A DNA stretch of 64,000 nt from assembly GCF_002860285.1 (NCBI RefSeq), contig NZ_PGVF01000008.1, positions 1 through 64,000 on the forward strand, given 5' to 3'. Positions 35,859 through 44,742 of this stretch are shown here, piece by piece. This stretch comes from Bacillus sp. M6-12 (lineage in GTDB: Bacteria; Bacillota; Bacilli; Bacillales; DSM-1321). Position 1 is the stretch's first letter; each line of letters opens with the position of its first letter. The notes beneath the pieces are model-generated. The model ran no database searches and was not told the origin of the DNA. It saw only the letters and a program-made list of their open reading frames with translations. The position numbers and the translations under genes were made by a program.

Positions 35859-36857
35859 TTATTCTTTACCAATTTTCACAATCATTCTGCCGCGTGCTTG
35901 CCCTTTCAAAATTGTCTCAAGTGCTTCAGGCAGTTCTTCAAGGGTGATTTCCTTTTGAATATCCTCAAGCAGGTTTTCCGGTTTAAGGTCGGTTGCCATC
36001 CGGGTCCATAAGGGTTTGCGGACTTCCATTGGGCAATTGACTGAATCGATGCCCAGCAGGTTAACTGCACGAAGAATAAACGGGAAAACAGCCGTTGGCA
36101 CTGCTGTACCGCCGGTTAAGCCGCTCACAGCAACAGAACCTCCGTAGCTGATCTTGCTTAAGATAGCCGCTAGTGATTCACCGCCGACCGGGTCTACTGC
36201 TGCTGCCCATAACTGTTTATCAAGAGCTTTTATTTTTCCGTTATATACTTCTTCACGTGATAAAATCTCTTTTGCCCCAATGTTACGCAGAAACTCATGT
36301 TCTGACTCTTTTCCTGTACTTGCTGCAATATGGTAACCTCTTTTGGCAAGCATAGCAACAGCAAGGCTGCCTACTCCTCCTGTTGCCCCAGTAACCAATA
36401 CTGTACCCTTTTCAGGTGTTAAGCCGGCGTTTTCCAGCTGCTGAATCGATAAAGCCGCTGTAAATCCTGCAGTACCATAGACCATTGCTTCCTTTAATGT
36501 TATTCCATCTGGAAGCGGAACAATCCAGTCTGCGGGAATACGGGCAAACTCACTGTAGCCTCCAAAGTGGGAGACGCCAATTTCATAGCTTGTGGCAATG
36601 ACTTTATCTCCTTCAGTGAATCGGGAGTCTGCTGAAGATACGACAACTCCAGCGAGATCAATGCCTGGCACAAATGGATAAGATCTGACAATGTTGCCGT
36701 TTGGTATGGATGCGAGGCCATCCTTATAATTGATGCTGGAATAAACAACCTTGACCACAACTTCACCCTCAGGCAAGTCGTCTAAGGTAATGTCCTTAAG
36801 ATTAAGGGTAAAATCTTTTTCCGTTTTATCGACTACCAATGCTTTAAATTGCTGCAC
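35859..36857 (-). CDS. acuI: Acryloyl-CoA reductase / YhdH-type quinone oxidoreductase
   Basis: A 332-residue zinc-free medium-chain dehydrogenase of the YhdH/AcuI family. It has YSSINYKDGLA near residues 41-51, PGIDLAGVV, the NADPH-binding TGATGGVGSLAVAMLAKRGY near residues 156-175, and VDPVGGESL. These enzymes reduce acryloyl-CoA or small quinones with NADPH. GGGGAGGATG lies upstream of the ATG. The symbol is given by family, not by proof of substrate. Confidence 0.85.
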   Translation of the reverse strand: MQQFKALVVDKTEKDFTLNLKDITLDDLPEGEVVVKVVYSSINYKDGLASIPNGNIVRSYPFVPGIDLAGVVVSSADSRFTEGDKVIATSYEIGVSHFGGYSEFARIPADWIVPLPDGITLKEAMVYGTAGFTAALSIQQLENAGLTPEKGTVLVTGATGGVGSLAVAMLAKRGYHIAASTGKESEHEFLRNIGAKEILSREEVYNGKIKALDKQLWAAAVDPVGGESLAAILSKISYGGSVAVSGLTGGTAVPTAVFPFILRAVNLLGIDSVNCPMEVRKPLWTRMATDLKPENLLEDIQKEITLEELPEALETILKGQARGRMIVKIGKE

Positions 36858-36887
36858 CAGGCTTCATCCTCCCCTGAAAAAAATAAA

Positions 36888-37193
36888 TTAATGCTGATGA
36901 TTATGCCAGCCCTTTGAACTGTTTGTTATTTCAAACCCCTCTTGAGGCATATAGAAATATTTGATCCAGACGCCATCAAGGAATTCTTCACGTTTATCAA
37001 GCAGGATATCAATGTCTTTGTCCGTTTTTACAATCTCATCATTTTCTGTCGGTTTATCAAGCACCACATCGTAGTGAGCATGGTCGCCGTGCATTTGGGA
37101 AATGATAACACGAATCATTTTCCCCTCCGCCTCTTCACTGGCCAGCATTTTCTTTAATTCCTTCGCTGCATTACGGTTAATTTTTACATTCAT
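36888..37193 (-). CDS. HesB/IscA-fold protein lacking cysteines
   Basis: A 101-residue protein of the HesB-like family (MNVKINRNAAKELKKMLASEEAEGKMIRVII is the family start). It contains no cysteine at all, so it cannot bind a cluster in the way A-type Fe-S carriers do. His residues cluster in QMHGDHAHYDVVL and in the C-terminus HNHQH. GGAGG lies eight bases before the ATG at 37193. It is 35 bases downstream of the DsbA-like gene on the same strand. Metal binding by His is only a suggestion. Confidence 0.75.
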   Translation of the reverse strand: MNVKINRNAAKELKKMLASEEAEGKMIRVIISQMHGDHAHYDVVLDKPTENDEIVKTDKDIDILLDKREEFLDGVWIKYFYMPQEGFEITNSSKGWHNHQH

Positions 37194-37228
37194 GTTGATT
37201 TCCTCCATTAATTACAATTTACTTTTTA

Positions 37229-37879
37229 TTAGCAAAAGCCGTCAATACCACATGACAATCCTTCGGGAAAGTCATCGTTCTTTTGTTTTTCAATCTCTTC
37301 ATCAATGATGGCAGTTAATCTTTCTTTTGAAAGAATTCCGGCAATTTTTGTTTCTCCGATGATAAAGGTCGGAACTGCCTGGATATCGGCCTCATTATAT
37401 GCATGTTCGAGCGCACTTTCGTGCGCTTCCTTATATTTCCTGTGAATCAGAGCATCGTTGAATTCACCTTTATCCAGACCAATTTCTCCAGCGAGCTCAG
37501 TAAGTACCGTTAAATCACCAATATCCTGTTCCTCCTGAAAAAACGCCCTTAGCATCCGGTCGTTGTATTCATTGCCTTTACCTTTTTCCTTGGCATATTG
37601 AAAGCCTTCAAATGCCAAGTGAGTGTAAGGCTGCGGTGAAACTTTCGGCAAAACAATGTCAATACCCATCCGTTCAGCCATTGGATAAACAGACTGTTTC
37701 CAAGTTGTTTGCAGATAATCCTCTTCTGGACGCAAGGTTTTATTCGGGTAAGGCCTCAATTCGAATGGCATCCAATCAATCTCGACATCCTTGCCCATCA
37801 CGGCCTCTTCCAGCGGTTTTTCTGCCAGAAAACAGAACGGACATACATAATCCGAGTAAACCTTAATTTTTACTGTCAT
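37229..37879 (-). CDS. DsbA-family oxidoreductase (FrnE/YwbO type)
   Basis: A 216-residue thioredoxin-fold protein with an inserted helical domain. The redox motif is CPFC in YSDYVCPFCFLAEKPLEEA near residues 12-17, and the cis-Pro segment is IQAVPTFIIGE near residue 170. There is no signal peptide, so it is cytoplasmic, like FrnE and the HCCA-isomerase-like group. GlyCys residues at the C-terminus (LSCGIDGFC) form a second Cys pair. It probably reduces or oxidises disulfides, perhaps in stress. Confidence 0.85.
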   Translation of the reverse strand: MTVKIKVYSDYVCPFCFLAEKPLEEAVMGKDVEIDWMPFELRPYPNKTLRPEEDYLQTTWKQSVYPMAERMGIDIVLPKVSPQPYTHLAFEGFQYAKEKGKGNEYNDRMLRAFFQEEQDIGDLTVLTELAGEIGLDKGEFNDALIHRKYKEAHESALEHAYNEADIQAVPTFIIGETKIAGILSKERLTAIIDEEIEKQKNDDFPEGLSCGIDGFC

Positions 37880-38099
37880 AGTGCAACCCTTCCATCTTTT
37901 TAAGAATAGATACTTCTCTTATACTCCTTTAACCATAGGATGTCTAACAAACTGCCTAATATGAAAAGAAGGGGCATGTCCCAGGCTCAGCTTGACAAAA
38001 GAGGCTAGTTTCAGACATTCAGAGCTAATGTAATAAAAAACAGCACCCCGGAGAGTGCTGTCATAAGAAGCAAAGTTTGGTTTTGGATAAATATACTCT

Positions 38100-39713
38100 C
38101 TAGGATTTTGCGTAAATTTCCTTCACCTGCTCACGCAGCTGGCGTTTCAGGAATTTACCGACTGATGTTTTCGGTATTTCATTCAAGAAAAGAACATCAT
38201 CAGGAAGCCACCATTTTGCGAATTGAGGCGTTAAGAAATCCATAATGTCGTCCTTGGTTACTGAGTCCTTGTATTGTTCCTTCAGTACAATACAGGCAAC
38301 CGGCCTTTCTGCCCACTTTTCATGCGGTACAGCAATTACGGCTGCTTCAAAAACGGCCTCATGCGCCATTAATGTATTTTCAAGATCAACTGATGAAATC
38401 CACTCGCCTCCGCTCTTGATCAGGTCTTTTGTCCGGTCGACAATTTTCACAAAACCTTCGTTATCAATGGTTACGACATCACCGGTATAAAGCCAGCCGT
38501 CCTGAAATGCTTCATCTGTCCTGTCATCCTTATAGTATTCAGAAGCGATCCATGGTCCTCTGATCAGGAGCTCTCCCATTTCCTTTCCGTCCGGCTTGAC
38601 TTCTCCATCCTTTCCGACAACCTTGATTTCAATTCCCGGAACGACAACTCCCTGCTTTGCCTTTACATCATACTTTTCCTCATCGGATAACTCTTCCTGA
38701 TAGCTTTTTAATGATGACGCAATAACGAGCGGACTTGTTTCGGTCATGCCATAAGCGTGCATGAAAGGAATCCCATGCTTCATCTCAAATGTTTTAATCA
38801 TACCCTTTGGAGCAGCCGATCCTCCACAGATAACTGCCCTTAAGCTGCTTGTATCATACGAATTTTCTTCCAGCTCCTTCAGGAGGCCCAGCCAAATCGT
38901 GGGAACGCCTGCTGAGAGGGTTACTTTATGGTTTTCAATCAGCTCTGCCAGAATTTTCGGGGTAAAGTAAGGGCCTGGCAGCACCTGGTCAGTACCAAAC
39001 CATACACCTGCAAATGGAAGGCCCCAGGCATTGACGTGAAACATAGGTACAACCGGCATTGAAACATCCTTTTCAGATAGTGCAGCCATATCTGCCAGTC
39101 CAAGCGCCATGCTATGAAGTACAATTCCGCGGTGGGAATAGACAACCCCTTTGGGATTCCCGGTAGTTGCAGATGTGTAGCACATTCCTGCCGGAGCATT
39201 TTCATCCAGGTCAGACACAAGTTCGAAGTCCGGATTCCCTTTTGAAATCAGATCTTCATAGTGAAAAACCGGTGACAAAGTTGTTTCCGGAAGTTCTCCG
39301 TCAGTCATAATGATATAACCCTTAACAGTAGTCAGGTTATCCTTAATCGCTTCCAGCAGCGGCACAATATCTGCATCCACGAGCAGCAATTTATCTTCTG
39401 CATGGTTAATAATATAGGCAATATGCTGCGGAGACAGTCTTATATTAATCGTATGGAGAACAGCACCTGAACACGGTATAGCAAAATACGCTTCTAAATG
39501 CCGATGATGGTTCCACGCTAGCGTGCCTATACGGTCTCCTGTTTGAATACCGAATTGTTCAAAGCAGCTGGCCAGTTTCCTGGTCCTTTCTGCTATTTGC
39601 TTATAGGTCAGAGTATGAATGCCCCCGTCTGTTCTTGATATAACCCTCTTCTTTTGAAAATATTTTTCAGCCCGCTCAATCATTTGTGTCATCAGCAATG
39701 GAGTGTTCATCAT
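38100..39713 (-). CDS. Medium/long-chain acyl-CoA synthetase
   Basis: A 537-residue AMP-forming ligase. Motif A5 YTSATTGNPKGVVYSHR lies near residues 177-193, AYGMTETSP near 325-333, GWLYTGDVVTIDNEGFVKIVDRTKDLIKSGGEWIS near 410-444 and the C-terminal lysine in KTSVGKFLKRQLRE. It should activate a fatty acid as acyl-AMP and pass it to CoA. GGAGGGC precedes the ATG at 39713. A perfect cre palindrome lies just upstream, which fits carbon-catabolite repression of fatty-acid use. Confidence 0.9.
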   Translation of the reverse strand: MMNTPLLMTQMIERAEKYFQKKRVISRTDGGIHTLTYKQIAERTRKLASCFEQFGIQTGDRIGTLAWNHHRHLEAYFAIPCSGAVLHTINIRLSPQHIAYIINHAEDKLLLVDADIVPLLEAIKDNLTTVKGYIIMTDGELPETTLSPVFHYEDLISKGNPDFELVSDLDENAPAGMCYTSATTGNPKGVVYSHRGIVLHSMALGLADMAALSEKDVSMPVVPMFHVNAWGLPFAGVWFGTDQVLPGPYFTPKILAELIENHKVTLSAGVPTIWLGLLKELEENSYDTSSLRAVICGGSAAPKGMIKTFEMKHGIPFMHAYGMTETSPLVIASSLKSYQEELSDEEKYDVKAKQGVVVPGIEIKVVGKDGEVKPDGKEMGELLIRGPWIASEYYKDDRTDEAFQDGWLYTGDVVTIDNEGFVKIVDRTKDLIKSGGEWISSVDLENTLMAHEAVFEAAVIAVPHEKWAERPVACIVLKEQYKDSVTKDDIMDFLTPQFAKWWLPDDVLFLNEIPKTSVGKFLKRQLREQVKEIYAKS

Positions 39714-39730
39714 ATTAAAGCCCTCCTTTT

Positions 39731-39744
39731 TGTAAGCGTTTACA
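39731..39744. promoter_or_regulatory. CcpA cre site upstream of acyl-CoA synthetase
   Basis: TGTAAGCGTTTACA is a 14-base near-perfect palindrome that fits the Bacillus cre consensus. It is 18-31 bases before the start codon, within or just after the likely promoter, a position that gives repression. Confidence 0.85.
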
Positions 39745-39894
39745 AAATATATATGATTCTTTTATACTACATGATTCGATACTTCTGTAAAAAAACCTTT
39801 TTTATTATTAAATTTTCTAAAAATTGAATGTTTGCTTATTTAGCTGGGAAAAGGGAATAGTATTGTTTGAAGACTGACCTTTAGGAGGACCAGT

Positions 39895-40758
39895 ATGAGT
39901 TTAATTCCCCAAAACATTACATCCTGTTTCAGCGAATACGACGAACTGAAACAAGTTATTTTATGCCCGCCAGAATTCATGACGATCAGGGATGTTATCA
40001 ATGAAACCCAAAAGCATTTTAAGAATGAAGGCATCCATATTGAGACGGCCTTAAAGCAGCATAATAACTTTGTTGAAACGCTTAAGGCTCATGGAGTTGA
40101 AACCATCCTGCTGCCGGCGCACAGTAAATATCCGGAACAGGTTTTCACCAGGGATATCGGCTTTACACTAGGGAATGTCATTTATGTTGCGGATATGGCA
40201 GCGCCTATCCGTCAGGGTGAAGAGGCTGAATTAAAAAATTGGCTTGAGAGAAATTCCATTTCGTATTTCAAATTGTTAGAAGATGTTATTGAAGGCGGAG
40301 ACGTCATGATTGATGGAAATACCATTTTTATAGGTATCAGCAACCGCACTAATGAAGATGCAATCCGCCATCTTCAGACTTTGCTTGTTGAGCATGAAGT
40401 AATCCCCATTCCATTCACAGCAACTTATCTTCATTTGGACTGTGTTTTTAACATCATATCTCCGACAGAGGCACTGATATTTCCGGGAGTAATTCGAAAG
40501 GAAGAAGCGGACTTGCTTGCCTTCCGCTATGACTTGATTGAAGTAACGGAAGAAGAGCAATTTACACTCGGCACCAATGTACTTTCAATCGGAAACAAGA
40601 AAATAATCAGTTTGCCTGTAAACAAAGGCGTCAATAAGCAGCTGCGGGAGCGCGGATATGAAGTAATTGAGGTTGACATTACTGAAATTATTAAATCAGG
40701 GGGCTCTTTCCGCTGTTGTACTTTGCCGATTTTCCGAAAAAGGCCCGATGAAGATTAA
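39895..40758 (+). CDS. DDAH-like amidinohydrolase family protein (YkgA type)
   Basis: A 287-residue protein of the amidinotransferase/dimethylarginine dimethylaminohydrolase fold. Catalytic-type residues are visible: Phe-Thr-Arg-Asp in VFTRDIGF, EGGDVMIDG, the His in YLHLDCVFN and the nucleophile Cys in SGGSFRCCTLP close to the C-terminus. Such enzymes split guanidino compounds such as methylarginines or arginine. It resembles B. subtilis YkgA. It has its own ribosome site (TAGGAGG), and a terminator follows. Confidence 0.85.
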   Translation: MSLIPQNITSCFSEYDELKQVILCPPEFMTIRDVINETQKHFKNEGIHIETALKQHNNFVETLKAHGVETILLPAHSKYPEQVFTRDIGFTLGNVIYVADMAAPIRQGEEAELKNWLERNSISYFKLLEDVIEGGDVMIDGNTIFIGISNRTNEDAIRHLQTLLVEHEVIPIPFTATYLHLDCVFNIISPTEALIFPGVIRKEEADLLAFRYDLIEVTEEEQFTLGTNVLSIGNKKIISLPVNKGVNKQLRERGYEVIEVDITEIIKSGGSFRCCTLPIFRKRPDED

Positions 40759-40774
40759 CATTTCTAAACACAAG

Positions 40775-40805
40775 ATCCCAAGTGAGTTGCTCACTTGGGA
40801 TTTTA
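40775..40805 (+). terminator. Terminator after DDAH-like gene
   Basis: ATCCCAAGTGAG and CTCACTTGGGAT form a 12-bp stem with a 3-base loop, followed by TTT. Confidence 0.88.
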
Positions 40806-40825
40806 CGCGAAGCATTGTAAAGGTT

Positions 40826-40910
40826 TTAAGAACGAGCTTCCGAAACATTCGAAACCCTTTCGAAGCCAGCGAAGAAAAGGACTTCCGAAACGCTCGGAAC
40901 CTTTTTCATA
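40826..40910. repeat. Two-copy 45-base direct repeat
   Basis: CTTCCGAAAC.NTCG.AACC occurs at 40837 and again at 40882, with similar A/G-rich flanks. It lies between convergent genes and is not part of the terminator stem. Confidence 0.6.
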
Positions 40911-40930
40911 CCCATTAAAACCCTGCAATA

Positions 40931-41731
40931 CTATTCAGTTTTACCCGCAACCTGTTTCTTATTATGCTCATGAACATTTTTCAGACCTTCATAAAACCTG
41001 TATTTGTTTTTCAATACCTCCTCGATATCTTGTCCCTCTTGAGTCAGTGACTGAAGATATTGAATCGAAAATTCTACCCTATCCCTTATTTCATTCTTGG
41101 TGTCAGCAGTATTACCGTGTCCCGGAACCAAAATCAATATATTATCCTTCTCAAGAATGGTTATTGTTTTTTTCATAGTATCCATGTAAGCTTCCCAGCT
41201 ATCATAGATAAACGGAAATTCAACATCTGATAAATAGTCGCCAGCAAGCAGAATACCGTATTGACTGATCACTGTATAGATTCCGTCAGCAGTATGGCCT
41301 GGTGCTTTGTAAAAAGTTAGCGAGACACCGTCCAATTCAATCGCTTCTCCATCAGCTGCAACTGTAATATCCACGTCAGGATAATCGTGATCATAAGATC
41401 TCGTCAGGTACCTGCCTTGATCAAATTTAATTACTTGTTCTATTACTTGCTGCTTATCTTCAAGGTTAGCAAACTCCTCAGAAGCAATCACTTTTGCATC
41501 CGGAAAGGCACCATAACCGATGATGTGGTCGAAATCACTGTGGGTAAAGATCAGATACAGATTCCTTCCATTTCTCCTAGCCTCAACGTATTGCCGGATT
41601 TCTTCCACCTCAGAGGGCAGCCAGTTAGGGTCTGTTAAAAACATTGCCGCTTCTGTTTCTACCAGGGCAGACGTAGTCATGTACAGTTCGCTTTGAAATA
41701 CAGTCAGTATATTATTCTGGTATTGAATCAT
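40931..41731 (-). CDS. Metallo-beta-lactamase-fold hydrolase
   Basis: A 266-residue MBL-fold protein. The metal motif is THSDFDHIIGYGA near residues 62-74 (the usual HxHxDH reads HSDFDH, so the middle position is Asp for His spacing), followed by APGHTADGIY, LAGDYLSDV and LVPGHGN. These are the second-shell and second-metal ligands of the glyoxalase II-like group. The substrate is unknown. It is convergent with the DDAH-like gene. Confidence 0.85.
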   Translation of the reverse strand: MIQYQNNILTVFQSELYMTTSALVETEAAMFLTDPNWLPSEVEEIRQYVEARRNGRNLYLIFTHSDFDHIIGYGAFPDAKVIASEEFANLEDKQQVIEQVIKFDQGRYLTRSYDHDYPDVDITVAADGEAIELDGVSLTFYKAPGHTADGIYTVISQYGILLAGDYLSDVEFPFIYDSWEAYMDTMKKTITILEKDNILILVPGHGNTADTKNEIRDRVEFSIQYLQSLTQEGQDIEEVLKNKYRFYEGLKNVHEHNKKQVAGKTE

Positions 41732-41797
41732 CTTTATCCCCCATTTTTCTTCCCAATACTATCATCCTACCTGACCGTTGATTATAAAACATCATAA

Positions 41798-42865
41798 TTA
41801 TAGTTTTCTTGGGAATTCATTAAGGAATTTAATGCGCTTACTAAGCTTAGCTGCTTCCTTTTCCATTTGTTTGATGGTATCACTATTTCTGAACTGTTCC
41901 AGCTCAAGCCCCTGTTTTACATACTTGTAATAGCGTTTTGGGAGATGCAGCATTGCTTTTAAAATCTGCAATTCATCTTCAGTAATTGGATTAATTTTAT
42001 GGTATTCTTCCAGGATGGTATAGGTGAGATTAATATCCCATTTAGCACGATCCATGACTTTTCGGATAAAATAAGCCAAATCCAAGATCCTCAAATTTTG
42101 GGCACAGAGGTCAAAGTCGATAACGTACAAGTCTCCGTCCGTTGCTTTAATAAAGTTATGGTATGCAAAATCCCCGTGAACAAGGCCCTTTTCAGCCATT
42201 GCCCGATTCATGGCTTTTTCATATGATGATTGTTTTAACAGTGCCAAGCCCTCTTCTGCCATATTTGTCATTGGTTCTGCCGTTTGAAAGAAAGCAGATT
42301 CAAATTTCGATAACGGCTGTTGCTTTATATCTGCATAAAATGATTTCAACTCTTTCACTATAAATTCATAATCCTTGATTCCCTGCTCCCACATTGCAGG
42401 CACCTTCGCTTTTGAAGAAGGTGTGAAACCAAGTGAGGAAAGGTGAAAGTTTGCCTGCATTTCCATCATGGTTTTTAGCTGTTCCGAATCCTTTACATCA
42501 CTTTCCTTTCCATTAATCCATTGATTTATATAATAATAGCTTCCGTCGGCTGATTTTACATATGGCTGACCGTTTGAAGCAGGCAGCCACCGCGATTGAT
42601 GCTGATACCCTTTTTCCCATAGGTATTCTTGTGCTTCATATATAAAATTTAGTTTTTCAGGAGTAAAGTTCACTTTCTTAAGCGCATAAGTACCTTTGCT
42701 TGTCTCAATTTTGACAACAGCACGAACTTGCTTTGCGTTCAAAACGTTCAGTCCCCAGTTTTTCTGGAGCTGTGCCGCAGATATAAAATCTTCTAGGCTG
42801 TTATCAATATCTTTTTCGCCGTTCGCCACTTTTATCTCAACCCCTTTATCATTCATTACTATCAT
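41798..42865 (-). CDS. CotS-family spore coat kinase-like protein
   Basis: A 355-residue kinase-fold protein of the CotS/CotI/YutH group. It has the ATP-lysine strand YALKKVNFT, the hinge YYYINQWINGKES, the catalytic loop LVHGDFAYHNFI near residues 231-242 and YVIDFDLCAQNLRILDLAYFIRK near 249-271. CotS and relatives are spore-coat proteins, and CotH/CotI-type kinases modify coat components. It lies directly downstream of the leftward glycan operon. No clear ribosome site precedes the ATG chosen, so the start is uncertain. Confidence 0.85.
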   Translation of the reverse strand: MIVMNDKGVEIKVANGEKDIDNSLEDFISAAQLQKNWGLNVLNAKQVRAVVKIETSKGTYALKKVNFTPEKLNFIYEAQEYLWEKGYQHQSRWLPASNGQPYVKSADGSYYYINQWINGKESDVKDSEQLKTMMEMQANFHLSSLGFTPSSKAKVPAMWEQGIKDYEFIVKELKSFYADIKQQPLSKFESAFFQTAEPMTNMAEEGLALLKQSSYEKAMNRAMAEKGLVHGDFAYHNFIKATDGDLYVIDFDLCAQNLRILDLAYFIRKVMDRAKWDINLTYTILEEYHKINPITEDELQILKAMLHLPKRYYKYVKQGLELEQFRNSDTIKQMEKEAAKLSKRIKFLNEFPRKL

Positions 42866-42874
42866 ATGTAATGG

Positions 42875-42985
42875 CTAAAAGAGTTTCGTGAGGCAAATGA
42901 CGAGGGCAAGTACACATATTACGAACAAAACGGAAGTCCAAATATCTTCAATATTATAGGTATATTTAACTCGATGATCTGCCAC
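42875..42985 (-). CDS. Possible 36-residue membrane peptide
   Basis: A GTG frame encodes a polar head (MADHRVKYTYNIEDIW) followed by one clean membrane helix (TSVLFVICVLALVICL). It ends nine bases before the CotS-like start. There is no ribosome site, and the GTG lies directly after a terminator T run, so this may be chance. The head-plus-helix layout is the only support. Confidence 0.35.
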   Translation of the reverse strand: MADHRVKYTYNIEDIWTSVLFVICVLALVICLTKLF

Positions 42986-42987
42986 AG

Positions 42988-43018
42988 AAAAAAGAACGAT
43001 GCAAAGAAAAACATCGCT
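42988..43018 (-). terminator. Candidate terminator after the ATP-grasp gene
   Basis: On the minus strand AGCGATG pairs with CATCGTT (one G-U) around a 10-base loop, followed by CTTTTTTC. It would end the leftward glycan operon before the CotS-like gene, or allow partial read-through. Confidence 0.6.
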
Positions 43019-43055
43019 CTGAACTATCAAAGCTTTCTAATTTTCCAGAACAGTG

Positions 43056-44060
43056 TCATTGTTCCTCCAACTTCTCTATTTGTTCTACAGGTACCAAATA
43101 ATCCGCATATTGCCGGATTACATATGATTTTAATATTTTTAGGTTTGGGATTTTTTCTCCTAGCAGATCAGCTTTTAATAGAATTTCAGGTTCATTAATT
43201 CCAAGTAAGGTACGCATCCCTGTCGTGCTGCTGAATCTTGGATTAATTTCAAAAATAACCGGCTTACCTTTCAAAAGGCGAAGCTGAAAGTTGCATGGGC
43301 CAGTCAGATGTAGAGATTTGGCGACTTGCTTGCACAATTCCGTAATTTCCGGATAGTAATCCGACTTGGCAGCGATTGTGATGCCATCCTGCAGCCTTCT
43401 GTTTAATGCAATAGCTGATAAAATCTCCCCATTGGTTCCGCAGCAAATTCCCACCGTAAATTCGTTTTGGTCATCCGGCAAATACTGCTGAATAATCATA
43501 TCATTCTTACCTGGAAGGAGCTGATGCAAATTACTTAAATCGGGTGCCACATGAACATCTTCCGATCCCTTGCCGCGCCTTGGCTTCAAAATAACCGGAA
43601 AGCCAACATTATTAAGAAATGATTCAATCTGGTCCTTATCTTCCGGATAACGGATCGTTTTTGGGTATTGAAAATATCGTTCTTTAAGAAAATTCACCGT
43701 TTTCCATTTATCGCTGCAAATGGAGTAAACTTCTGCCGTGTGGGTAAATACTTTGGCCCCGGTTTCACTTTCAATGGCCGATTTATACTGGCTGTAAAAA
43801 GGAAGCTCCTGTGAGGAGGCGATAAAAATCGCATGAATGTTTTCTTTATGGATGATTTGAAACAATCTTTTCAAATAAGACTGCTCCTCCTTAACCGGCG
43901 GTACAAGATAGCCGCGATGTGCTAGATGGAGCCCCAGAGTATGGGCATGGATATCAATTGCCACCAGATGGAGAGATAATGTGGATTTGAGCAACGATTG
44001 AATAATGGCTGAACCATAAAGCGAACCCGACCCAGTTATCAATACATTTAATTTATTCAT
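43056..44060 (-). CDS. ATP-grasp ligase of the spore glycan operon
   Basis: A 334-residue carbamoyl-phosphate-synthase-like ATP-grasp enzyme. The N-terminal Rossmann part is LITGSGSLYGSAIIQSLL. The ATP-grasp core has FPVILKPRRGKGSEDV near residues 144-159, MIIQQYLPDDQNEFTV and the metal-binding IFEINPRFSSTTGMR near residues 266-280. Such enzymes join a carboxylate to an amine. In this operon it could attach an amino acid or organic acid to an amino sugar. Its ATG overlaps the WbqC gene by eight bases. Confidence 0.85.
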   Translation of the reverse strand: MNKLNVLITGSGSLYGSAIIQSLLKSTLSLHLVAIDIHAHTLGLHLAHRGYLVPPVKEEQSYLKRLFQIIHKENIHAIFIASSQELPFYSQYKSAIESETGAKVFTHTAEVYSICSDKWKTVNFLKERYFQYPKTIRYPEDKDQIESFLNNVGFPVILKPRRGKGSEDVHVAPDLSNLHQLLPGKNDMIIQQYLPDDQNEFTVGICCGTNGEILSAIALNRRLQDGITIAAKSDYYPEITELCKQVAKSLHLTGPCNFQLRLLKGKPVIFEINPRFSSTTGMRTLLGINEPEILLKADLLGEKIPNLKILKSYVIRQYADYLVPVEQIEKLEEQ

Positions 44061-44742
44061 AAATCACCTGTTTAGGTAAAAGTTCCTTACTTTTTGGGCC
44101 GCAGTTAAAAAGTAAATCAATAGCGGTTAGATTGGGGATAAAATCTCCCCATAGCTGCCTGTAAACTGGGTGTTCAAATTCCTGGTATACCAGACGGATT
44201 TGATTTCTCTCGAATTTCATCTCATCATTATAAGCTTTGGCCCCAACTCCCGATAAATAAACTGTTGCCTCTAAGGCTTTGCAGATGCTGATAATCCTGT
44301 CTCCTTTTTTCCCTTCAATCCCTCGAATTTCTGAAGAACGCAGCATTGGAGTATGGATTTCAAATACTGTGCGGATAGCCTCGATGAGCTGCAGATTAAA
44401 ATCTGCCAGGCTGAGCTTCGGACTTTCGTATATGGAAAGAAATAAATCGTGATATTGTTTCCAAAAAGGAGCTCTTGCATAGCTCCTTTGGAGGGATTTC
44501 CAGTGTTTTTGCGGCCATTTTTCTTCGTGAAAGATGGTTACATCTTTAATGGGAGCTTTTTTCTGAGCTAATGGAACCGTTAGCATTAGTGGTCCGTCCG
44601 GCCCTTTTATTTTGTTCTTATTCGTAATGGCTGTTTTGGAAAGTGGAACATCATCCAGGATCACAAATAAATCACAGGAGAACATTTTGTGGAAATACCC
44701 ACACCATGGCAAGTAGTTTGGCTGATGAACGGCAACAATCAC
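44053..44742 (-). CDS. WbqC family protein
   Basis: A 229-residue protein of the WbqC-like family. Its start IVAVHQPNYLPWCGYFHKMFSCDLFVILDDV is characteristic, as are NKNKIKGPDG, YLSGVGAKAY and FEHPVYRQLWGDFIPNLTAIDLLFNCG. WbqC-like genes occur in O-antigen and other surface-sugar clusters, and their enzymology is poorly defined. It overlaps both neighbours (4 and 8 bases), so it belongs to the operon. Confidence 0.88.
   Translation of the reverse strand: MIVAVHQPNYLPWCGYFHKMFSCDLFVILDDVPLSKTAITNKNKIKGPDGPLMLTVPLAQKKAPIKDVTIFHEEKWPQKHWKSLQRSYARAPFWKQYHDLFLSIYESPKLSLADFNLQLIEAIRTVFEIHTPMLRSSEIRGIEGKKGDRIISICKALEATVYLSGVGAKAYNDEMKFERNQIRLVYQEFEHPVYRQLWGDFIPNLTAIDLLFNCGPKSKELLPKQVIYE

Noticed and set aside
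40837-40910. CRISPR-like direct repeats
   Set aside because: Only two imperfect copies, no regular spacers and no cas genes; not a CRISPR array.
40667-41178. Two plus-strand frames through the 45-base repeat and into the MBL gene
   Set aside because: They cross the DDAH-gene terminator and lie antisense to the MBL hydrolase, which has clear metal motifs.
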